This document shows, piece after piece, positions 41,501 through 48,792 of a DNA stretch of 48,792 nucleotides. The translations under genes and the position numbers were made by a program. Positions within the stretch are counted from its first letter, which is position 1. Every line of letters starts with the position of its first letter. The notes under the pieces were generated by a model that did no database searches, was not told the origin of the DNA, and worked only from the letters and a program-made list of their open reading frames with translations. This DNA comes from Prorocentrum cordatum (taxonomy: Eukaryota > Sar > Dinophyceae > Prorocentrales > Prorocentraceae): assembly GCA_963575745.1 (NCBI GenBank), contig CAUYUJ010012725.1, positions 244,795 to 293,586 of the forward strand. Reading direction: 5' to 3'.

Positions 41501-43022
41501 CATCGCGGAGTGGATCAGCGCGATGGCCATCGCCTTCCAGGTCTCGGAGATCACGGATGATGCGATGACGAAGGTCGCGAAAGCAATGGAGCCCGTCCAC
41601 CTTCTCCTGGCCAGCAACATGTGGGCTGAGGGCTACGGCCGCTCGGATATCAAAGAGGCCAAGGACGCTTTGGATTGTCTTGCCAAAGCCGACAAACACT
41701 CCAACTATTGGGACAAGTTGTTGCAGGGGAAGACGGACGACCTGGACGTGTCTGTGCTCACTGAGATCATCTCCCTCGACGCCTTCGGCAGCGTGACGCC
41801 GATGGTGGCTAGGATCGGGGGCGCGGGCAAAGACGTCGTCGGCACTTTCACTACCATTCAGACGTTCTTCAAGTCAAAGTTGGCTCCATCAGTTGTCGGC
41901 GCTTTGGAGGCGCGTTCTTCTCTTCCGGTGGAGAAGCTCAAGCACGCTTTGACCGACGTCTTGACCCACCTCCGGCTCATCGAGAGATCGTCGTTACCCG
42001 CGGGTGCCCCAGAGAAGCCTTCGGATGCCGACGTCTTGCAGGCCGCCGCGGCATGCAAGGGCATTGAGTGCGAACAAAATTTGGACATGTATGCAGCTGC
42101 TTCTGTGACCAAGCAGCAATCGCTACGCTGTGAAGTCATGCGCCGTGTCTTCCTCGCAGCTCACGTCGTCGGCTGCGAGTGGCCCATCTTTTTCGAGAGT
42201 GACTTGTCTCCGAAGGCCAAGGACGTCCTTCGAGTCTTTGCGGAAGTTAGCCGCGGCTAGAGACTCAACGAAGGTCTGGATCGAGTGCAACCAGACCAAC
42301 TACTCCGACATCGACGATTCTTGGTTCACTTCGGCTTCGGAGTGCGACCGTGCGTTCACCCTTTTGGAGAGGCTCGCGAAGGAGGGCAAGGAGCTGCTGG
42401 CGGCAAATCCCCAAACGGGGCCCTTCGCTAGAGGCGGCGTTTCCCCAAGAAGGGTTGCTCCAGTCTGTTTCGCTTTGCACGTATTTTTCGGAATTGCCCA
42501 GCTCGTTGCCGCTCCTATCGCCAGGACATCGTCTTGAAATTCATGGCGGCCCGCACGGCCGCCATCGTCGCCCTCTTGCCGCCCGTTACTCTGTTGGACG
42601 ACCCGAGGCTCCTGACCGACGAGGCGGTGAAGAAGACCTTCGACGATACGATGAACAAGCGCAACGTGGGCACCTTGATCAGCGAGCTGAGCGCCTGGTG
42701 CTCTGGCCTGCGGTTTGCTGCCACCAAGGGCGTCACCATGCCGAAGATGACGGATCTGGCGGCGGCGCGTGAGCACGGTAAGAAGTGCTGCGCTGCCCAC
42801 TATGTGCTCGTTGCTCTGGAACCCGAGGCGTTGGAGGGCAAATGTGCGAAGGATCTCCCCGACATTGCCAGCGCCACTGAGGCCAAGCTCAAGAAGAAGG
42901 GCATCGGCTCCGGCCAAGGCATGGTCCCTTTGCCGCCGCTGTTCCAGAAAGTCCTCGATAAGTTGAAGGCGGCTGGTGCCGAGGCTGTTGCCGCGGAGGC
43001 GAAGGCGAAGGTTAGCCAGTGA
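38550..43022 (+). CDS. Long multi-exon gene with Cys-pair N-terminal module (function unknown)
   Basis: Exons ~38550-40861, 41010-41217, 41451-~42390 and 42525-43022. An N-terminal module has CGFLC (C130, C134, counting from 38550) and CHVC (C170, C173), which could bind zinc. MRWAYPDGSGDNCHVC is reminiscent of Cys-pair modules in multicopy dinoflagellate proteins (from memory, not verified). Next come a Lys/Arg-rich segment, an acidic segment, a GARQAGGGGR repeat and Pro-rich linker (~418-490), then a long presumably helical region (for example RSLARCMTKISEKANAEKR) running to the end at AKAKVSQ. Introns are GA-AG, GT-AG and probably GA-AG. One frameshift near 42230-42260 breaks the third exon. 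The true start is uncertain: the ~45 codons after 38550 look like repeat, and coding quality improves from about 38690. Function not recognised. Confidence 0.55.
38680..38700 (+). other. Possible degenerate DinoSL relic
   Basis: Thirteen of 21 positions match the DinoSL without gaps (GTAGCC, then TT, then CAAG in register). It stands where convincing coding sequence of the third gene begins. Much weaker than the relic at 28347 and possibly chance. Confidence 0.3.
40862..41009 (+). mobile_element. Introner-like intron (GA-AG, 148 nt)
   Basis: A ~142 bp insert (40866-41007) is flanked by the 6 bp duplication AGGACC (40860-40865 and 41008-41013). Inside are inverted repeats 40871-40899 and 40973-41000, including a perfect 13 bp core GCATCCCGTAAGC. 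Splicing GCCAG|GACC ... CTGAAG|GACC removes 148 nt and rebuilds AGG ACC GCT, the uninterrupted frame (DGARTAADELEKC). Confidence 0.8.
41218..41450 (+). other. Intron with nested palindromes (GT-AG, 233 nt)
   Basis: The boundary is CACGGAG|GTGTTGG ... CCTCAG|GCTGTCAC, phase 0. Inside are a 36 bp-arm palindrome centred on CTCGAG (41265-41336), a third inverted copy of its outer part (about 41345-41367), and a 15 bp stem at 41365-41397. Confidence 0.65.
42230..42265 (+). other. Apparent +1 frameshift in the third exon
   Basis: The frame ending AKDVLRVFAEVSRG stops at TAG 42258-42260, while good coding sequence goes on in the next frame with DSTKVWIECNQTNYSDIDD. No intron fits in so short a space. 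It is either a one-base assembly error or a disabling mutation. Confidence 0.6.
42391..42524 (+). other. Probable last intron of the long gene (GA-AG, 134 nt)
   Basis: The boundary is GGGCAAG|GAGCTG ... ATCGCCAG|GACATC. Phase 0 on both sides; AGGA is present at both junctions, as expected of an insertion duplication. Joined protein: ERLAKEGK-DIVLKFMAAR. Other donors nearby (for example GC at 42400) are possible. Confidence 0.45.
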
Positions 43023-43880
43023 GTGGCGTTGGCGCTCGGGGGTAGTTTCTCAGGCTCGGGGCCAGGGCCAAGGAAAACTTTGCGCGCGAAGACAGCGCGT
43101 GCGGATTTGCTGTTTCGAAGTGCTGGGTTCTGATCAGAATCATTCGTCGTCCTGCTGTGGTTGTTGTCATCGTGGCACTTCTCTAGCGTGGCATATCTCT
43201 CTAGCGTGGCGCACCTCGGAGGTCCAGAGAGTCACGCCGCTCTTCCTTGGACTATACGCCTGCGGCGAGTCACCGTCGCCCCCTGCCTTTTGGAAGCGCT
43301 ATGTGTCCTGAGCTGTTTCGCGCGCGGGGCTTGGTTCCAGCGCGCCCGAAGTGATCGAGGGACTGAGTGGCTGAGATTTCGGAAGGTCTCCTGGACTTTT
43401 GAGCCGAAGTCGCATGCTGCGAATCGCCGCCGCCCCGTGCCTTTTGGAAGCGCACGTGCCCTGGGGCTTGGCCCTGGCGTCCCCGACCACGCTGGAGGTA
43501 GGCGCTCGACTGACTGAGCGATTGACACGTTTGAGGGCCAGCGTGTCTGGGGCAGGGTCACCGGGGTTGGAGGCCCAGAGGGTCGCACCGCTCTCCCTTG
43601 GTTTTTCGAACCGAAGACGCCTTCGGCGAGCCACCGCCGCACCCTGCCTTACGATCGTTTCCTGAATTGTCGAAGGAAGTAGCCGCGGTGTGAGTGAAGG
43701 ATGGTTCGCTTCAGTGGAAAGCTAATTAGTGTTAAGTTAGGTTGAGTTAAAGTGAGTTAGGTTAGGCTATGGTCCAATGGTATGATGAGTTGAGGTAAGT
43801 TAAGATATGTTAGCTGCCCCGCCCGCTGAGTATTAGTTGAATTTGTTGTGGCCCACTTGCATGAATTGTTATGTCTCTGT
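43023..43880. other. Downstream region without gene; imperfect direct repeats
   Basis: Two or three diverged ~170 bp blocks share GTCGCCCCCTGCCTTTTGGAAG / CGCCGCCCCGTGCCTTTTGG and GGCGAGTCACCGTC / GGCGAGCCACCGCC. A GTTAGGTT-rich stretch lies at 43725-43815. No coding signal. Confidence 0.4.
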
Positions 43881-44148
43881 TGCGGCCCCGCGGGGTATTA
43901 GTGGTATTCGTCGTGGCCCTGACGGGGATTAGTTGTATTAGTTGTGGCCGCGCTGGTATTAGTTGTATTAGTTGTGGCCGCGCTGGTATTAGTTGTATTA
44001 GTTGTGGCCGCGCTGGTATTAGTTGTATTAGTTGTGGCTTTGTTTGGGGATTCGTTGTATTAGTTGTGGCCGCGCTGGTATTAGTTGTATTAGTTGTGGC
44101 TTTGTTTGGGGATTAGTTGTATTTGTTGTGGCCTTGTTTTGGGGTTTG
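43880..44148 (+). repeat. 30 bp minisatellite ATTAGTTGTATTAGTTGTGG + CCGCGCTGGT
   Basis: Six or more units, several identical, with GGCTTTGTTTGGGG variants at the right. It is the reverse complement of the 26575-26930 unit type. A + frame open through it is an artefact (unit length is a multiple of 3). Confidence 0.9.
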
Positions 44149-44149
44149 T

Positions 44150-44739
44150 TGTAGGGGACCTGCCGTGTCGGGGCTTGGCAGTGCATTTATACAGATACAT
44201 AGATCTCACCACATTGTTACACTGCATACAATACTAAACACACACTGTGATGGCTTCACGCTGGCTCGCTTACACAAGCACATTTTGATTTACATGGATG
44301 TGTGTAATTGCATATGTGTGTGTGTGTTACCCCACCCCCTCAGGGACTTACCGTTTCATATGTCGTCGCCTGAGCGAAGTGATGATGTGAGGTTGGTTTC
44401 CTAACATTGGGGTCTGGAATTTGTGATGGCGTGGTGACGTTCCGATTTAATATCGATGGGATTCTTTGTCGAAGCCAAATGAATGGCTTTGGTTTCTGTA
44501 ATATTCATGTTGCTTCCGATTCGCCTTCCTTTCCAAAGCGAAATTGAAACCTTGATAGCTATAGGGTCCTCTCAATTCCGACTGAACTCTGGGGTCCTGA
44601 GTATATCCAGCAGGCATATTTTGGATATGACATTTGTTTTCAGTCCTATTGAATTCATATGGTACCCTCTTCAAATCCAAGAAATCCATTGGCTCGCAGG
44701 TCTGCTCGATTTCTATTAGGTTCTGTGTGGGCTCTAACT
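44150..44739. other. AT-richer segment without recognised gene
   Basis: A (GT)n run at about 44314-44330 and short frames only. Nothing recognised. Confidence 0.4.
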
Positions 44740-44965
44740 GTTCAGCTAGAACGGAGGAGATCTCAGATCTAGAGGTTTCCAAGTGGGGCCCAATTGGATT
44801 CAAAATGTGTTTCAATTAGAACGGGTCAGAGACCAGATCTCGAGGATCCCAATTGGATTACAATTGGATTTTGAGTGGATGCACATTAGAACAAAGTTGA
44901 TCACAGGTCCAGAGGATTTCAGTTGGATTCCGATCTGTCTTATTTTGATTGCAATGACAATCAAC
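44740..44965 (+). repeat. ~70 bp tandem repeat, three diverged units
   Basis: AGAACGGAGGAGATCTCAGA, AGAACGGGTCAGAGACCAGA and AGAACAAAGTTGATCACAGG start units near 44747, 44818 and 44888. Each is followed by TCYAGAGG/TCTCGAGG and an ATTGGATT/TTGGATT part. Confidence 0.65.
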
Positions 44966-45334
44966 CTTGGATGGGGGGCATGTTGTTTGTTTATCTGGGA
45001 CTCCAAATTTTCAAATGGCTGCCAGCGCAGACTTCAAATATATCAGAAGACTGAAATGGAGTTGACTAAAAAGGGAACTGAAGTAGGCTGGACCGGGGTA
45101 GACTGGAGTGGAGTGAGGTGGATGGTTCTCCACTCTTCTCTACTCTACTCCAGACCATCCTGCCCGGCTCTACTCTACCATCGCCCCCATTTCTATTCTG
45201 CCTTGCTCTACCCGTGTCGGTTCTCCTCTGCAGTTTTGTTATATTGTGGGGCCAGTTACAGGGGTGAGAGACCTTCTTCTGAGGTTTCTTTTGATTTCTT
45301 TGTGACCTATCAGGCGGAAGCCTCCAAGTGACTG

Positions 45335-45695
45335 CGTTGTTTCGGGACCTCTCAGGCGGGAGTTTCTTCCTCTTGGCGATGGTTGGGCATCTCTCAGGCG
45401 GTGAGCCTTTTCCTCTTTGCGTGGTTTGTCTCAGGCGGAGAGCGTCTTCCTCTTCGCTGTTTTGTGGGAACCTCTCAAGGGTGCCTCTTCCCCTTTGCCT
45501 TGTTGGGGGATCTCTCAGGCGGGAGGCCTCTTCCTCTTCGCGTTGTTTTGGGACCTCTCAGGTGAGAGTCTCTCCCCCCCCGCGTTTTTTTTTTTCTGGA
45601 CCTCTCAGGCGTTAGCTTCTTCCTCTTCGCTCTTTCGGGTGACCTCCCAGGCGGGAGCCTTCTCCTGGAGTTTCTCTCGGACCTCTCCCGTGGGA
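45335..45695 (+). repeat. ~40-46 bp minisatellite (GGACCTCTCAGGCGGGAG)
   Basis: About eight units of the type GGACCTCTCAGGCGGGAGCC followed by TCTTCCTCTTCGCGTTGTTT. Length varies by a few bases, so frames break up. Confidence 0.85.
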
Positions 45696-45699
45696 GCTT

Positions 45700-46160
45700 C
45701 CGTAGTGCGAGCTGCGTGTCTTTACATGCTATCCGTATTATAGACGCCGTTTTTCCATGTTACATGTCGTTACATGCTATACATAACCTCACCAGCCTGA
45801 GTTTGCCCACGTTGACATGCACCCAGTACGCTGGTCTGCTTGCGCAGCCCCGCGCTTTGCCACGTTCGGTGGCACGTCTACCTCTGCCGCCTGGCGTGAC
45901 AAGGTACAAGTCGTCCTCTTCCTGGTGGTCTCGCCTCTGGGGTACCTGCACGCTTTCCGCCCAGCTCTCCTGGCAGCTCCTGCAGCCACCTTCAGCCCCC
46001 GGCGCCACTCAGCCTCCCTCAGCGGCAGCCTCGGCAATCGTGAGTGCGTTCGCTGGGTAATTAGGCTCCGCCCGTAGCCCGGGTCGACCTTTGACGCCGC
46101 CTGCGACTTCGCTTGCGGCTGCGAGTTTAAAAAGTGACCTCGCCAGCCCGTCCAAAAAAA
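45700..46160. other. No recognised gene
   Basis: GC-rich with short frames. A repeated TACATG(C/T)(T/C) element lies at 45722-45785. Confidence 0.4.
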
Positions 46161-46189
46161 AACTATGCCCGAGCGAGATGCGCTTAGCA

Positions 46190-47040
46190 GGGATGTGGGG
46201 CCTCCTGGGGCCTCGTGGCGTCGCCTCTTGGGGCCCTCTCGGAGCGCTCTCGGGGCGCTCTTTTGGGGCCGTCTTGGGGCCATTCTGGGGCCCTCTGGGG
46301 CCATTCGTGGAGCCATCTTGAGGCCCGAACGCGCGAGAGGTCCGAACTCAGTGTTTGCCGTTCGGTTTCGGGCGGATTTTGGCGTGTTGGGGGCCTCTTG
46401 GGAACTCTCTGTTGCCATTTGGAGCCATCGTGCGGTCATCATGGAGCCTCTTGGAAGTATCCTGGAAACCCCATCGTGGGCCAACTTGGGCCACATTGCT
46501 GCGTCTCGCATGCCAAATTAAATAGTTTGGGGCCCTCTTGAAGCGCCCATGGGACAACCGTATCCGAAGGATACCCCCGACAAGCCAACATCTTTCAACA
46601 CCCTTGTGTGTGTTTCCACTGTTGTTGTTGATAAACAAGGGGGCACACTTAGGGTCCCCCTCTGGAGCCCCCAACGCCGCCTCTTGATACCCCTCCTGGG
46701 GCGATCTTGGGGCGCTCTTTGGAGCTTTTGGGGCAGTCTTAGGGCCATTTCGGGCCCCTCTTAGGGCCATCGTGGGCCCTATTTGAGCCATCCTGATGCC
46801 TCGGGAAGCCCTCTGAAGCGAAAGGGCGAGCGGGTCAAAATCATTCATGTTCTCAGATGTTTGAAGGATGTTGACCTCTCGGGGGCCTCCTCGTGAGGCC
46901 CCGAAGCCAATGAAAGGGACCCGTCTTTGAGCAGTCTTCGAAGGTTTTTGGAGTATGTTGGGAGCCACTTTGATCCATCCTGGGGTACCTTTGGCCATCT
47001 TGGAGGTCATCTCGGGCTCTCGCAAGCCCTCTTGGCGCCA
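46190..47040 (+). repeat. GGCCCTCTTGGGGCC-type arrays, copies 3 and 4
   Basis: Two array blocks (46190-46540, 46650-47040) of loose CTTGGGGCC(C/A)T units, separated by a unique stretch with TTGATAAACAAGG. The 225-codon - strand frame here (46348-47025) follows the array and is not taken as a gene. Confidence 0.6.
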
Positions 47041-47272
47041 CCTTGGTCACCCTTGTTGCTTGCCACCTCCCGCTGCCCCCCCCATCCCCTAGGTCCAGGG
47101 TGACGGGGTAGGGGGGAGTGGTCAAAACACCCTCCCCGCCCGCAAGCTGTATTGTTCACTCCCTCCCGCCCCCCAACACATGAGTAGCATCCGGGCCACA
47201 TTATGTTCACCAGTTGTCTTTGGATGGACAGGGCATCTAGTGGGAACCTAAACAGAACTCATGCTCCCCACG
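47041..47272. other. No recognised gene
   Basis: C-rich and G-rich runs; nothing recognisable. Confidence 0.4.
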
Positions 47273-47420
47273 CGCGTCAGGTGCGCCAGGCACCCCTGTG
47301 GCCTAAGCGTGCCAGGCACGCCTGGTGCGCCAGATGCGCAACGTGATCCACGTGCGTTATGTGTGCCGCATGCTCCAGCCGCGCCAGGTGCGCCACGTTC
47401 GGGGCACGCGCAGAGCGTGC
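47273..47420 (+). repeat. Degenerate 9 bp repeat (GTGCGCCAG)
   Basis: About 15 units of 9 bp around (G/C)TGCGCCAG, many with one or two changes. All three frames stay open because 9 is a multiple of 3. Confidence 0.6.
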
Positions 47421-47499
47421 GAGGTGCTCCTGCGCACGTAGCAGCACACATCGGGAAACATGTCGGCCCCTACCACCCTTGTCGTAAAACGGGTGCGCA

Positions 47500-47760
47500 A
47501 TCGCGGCGGGGTGGCCATCATAGTGTCTGGTGGGCTTGCACACAGCAGGCAATGTGTCATCACCCCCGCCGTCACAGTCAGAAATGAATGCGTAGTGATC
47601 GCGGGGTGCCCGCCCACGATCCAGATGACTGCGTAGAGTTGCACTTTATAGTGCTTTTTGACAAGGATGCTGGCCCTGTGCGCAGGCGGCAGTATGCGGG
47701 CACCCCCGCCGTCCCGGTCCAGAAACATGATTAAGTTTTCGCGCCCCCCCCCTTCCCGAC
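47500..47760 (+). repeat. Diverged direct duplication (~100-135 bp)
   Basis: CACCCCCGCCGTCACAGTCA and CACCCCCGCCGTCCCGGTCC (47563, 47701) and two ATCGCGGSGGGGTG-type blocks (47503, 47599) repeat in the same order. Confidence 0.45.
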
Positions 47761-48792
47761 CACGGCCCAAGATTTCGGCCCTAAGTGGACTTCACATTGT
47801 TCCCCAATCTTGGTAAAATGTTGGTGCCTCGCATTTGCCCCATCAATGCTTGTACTGAAGAGGTCCTAGCGAAGATTGAATGATTTGGCGAAAGTTCTGG
47901 GCCGATTCGGTAGCCGGCTGGGTTCCCGGCTCCCGGTTCCCAGTTGTTGGTTTTGGGCCGATTTCTGGATCCCACGATCGAGCTCACCATATGAGAGCGG
48001 CCAGACATAGTACCTGACAGATTTTTCAAACCATTCATTGATTTGAGTTTTTCTCTGGTGTAATTGTTACTTTGCCCGTTGCTTTGATGATGCTCGGGTA
48101 CCTCGGGCTCCTCGGGGTCCCCGCCCCGGGGGCCTCCTGTTGTTTCGCTGCCCATCTCCTGGAGGTTCCTCGGGTTCCCCCCCCGGTGCCGCATGTTGGT
48201 GCGTTGCCCGTTCCTCAGATGCTCTGTGGGGGCGTGTACATATTAAGTTACATAGATGTATATACACATCTGCTTGTGAGAAACACCTGGATCGAAACGG
48301 TCGCAAACTTGTCTGGATGTTTCCAGCGGTCACCAGAAGTATCGACACATCGAGCCTTTCGACTTCCTCGATTCTCGATCCCCCTCGAGCCCCGCGAGCC
48401 CCTCCCCAAGCATCCGGCGCTCCGATGTTGTCCGATGCGTTGGCACCCCGACCTCTCCGCCAGCTCTCCCCCGCGGCTGCATTTCCATCCCGAGCCGTGG
48501 TTTGACAGCCCCGAGATGCCCGAAAATTGGCCTCCAGGAGCCAAGCAGAAGCACAGACCAGCTGCCTCGATGCTCGCGATCTTCAGTCTCCCGGACGACG
48601 GGGAGGGGGTGGGAAAAGAGGGGGCGAAGGGGAGTACGGTGCCGTTTTTGATACATGCTCCGCGTGCGGATCATGCAGGGATGTAGTATTAGAAACAAAG
48701 AGCAGTTCATGCATACCTTCATTCGTACATCAATCATGTAACAACAATCCTATATGTTTAAGAATCCTATGTATTAGAAACTGCCCTGTACG
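47761..48792. other. No recognised gene
   Basis: Mixed composition. A Gly/Leu/Pro-rich + frame (48072-48686) lacks coding features. The window ends in AT-rich sequence. Confidence 0.4.

Noticed and set aside
40431-41699. 422-codon - strand ORF
   Set aside because: Shadow of the + strand gene; it crosses two introns defined on the + strand.
43725-43815. GTTAGGTT-rich stretch as a telomere relic
   Set aside because: No regular TTTAGGG or TTAGGG period; irregular spacing.

Overview
The window reads as nuclear DNA of a dinoflagellate. Three signs support this. (1) A 22-base stretch at 28347-28368 matches the dinoflagellate spliced leader (DinoSL) at 20 of 22 positions and sits on the start codon of a gene. 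(2) The best gene models need GT, GC and GA splice donors with AG|G acceptors, a mixture characteristic of dinoflagellates. (3) Two introns carry the footprint of introner-type transposons: inverted repeats plus a target-site duplication whose removal restores the reading frame. High GC, sparse genes and abundant simple and dispersed repeats fit as well. Genus is not determined; a GC-rich lineage such as Prorocentrum is only a guess.

Region by region. 1-27 kb is almost gene-free. It holds a family of ~150-180 bp foldback elements (six copies), a ~172 bp palindrome, dispersed repeats, long (CTC/GAG)n and (ACT)n tracts, an 11 bp minisatellite (13.2-13.9 kb), a TTGCR-rich tract (16.9-17.5 kb), and a duplicated ~1.2 kb block of ~270-300 bp monomers (17.6-20.25 kb). 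A few weak or decayed coding pieces lie within it. 27.3-43.0 kb is the gene-bearing part. It holds a 99-codon ORF (27.3 kb), a four-exon gene with a hAT-transposase-like core (28.36-33.03 kb), an acidic repeat-containing ORF (34.46-35.11 kb), a C5 cytosine methyltransferase-fold gene (35.48-37.30 kb), and a long multi-exon gene with a Cys-pair N-terminal module (38.55-43.02 kb). All are on the + strand. Two sets of coding-like exons lie on the - strand between them (33.1-34.45 kb and 37.3-37.4 kb). 43.0-48.8 kb returns to repeats: a 30 bp minisatellite, ~70 bp and ~45 bp tandem arrays, GGCCCTCTTGG-type arrays and a 9 bp array.

How the parts may fit. The hAT-like gene looks like a recycled, retroposed message (DinoSL relic at its start) that later gained introns. 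The methyltransferase-like gene keeps the fold motifs but has altered residues around the catalytic Cys. A TTAGTTG/CAACTAA minisatellite occurs in opposite orientation on either side of the gene block and as an inverted pair inside it, so the block could be a large mobile or co-amplified unit; that is inference. No rRNA, tRNA, CRISPR array or bacterial-type operon was seen. One 100-N assembly gap is present at 3693-3792.
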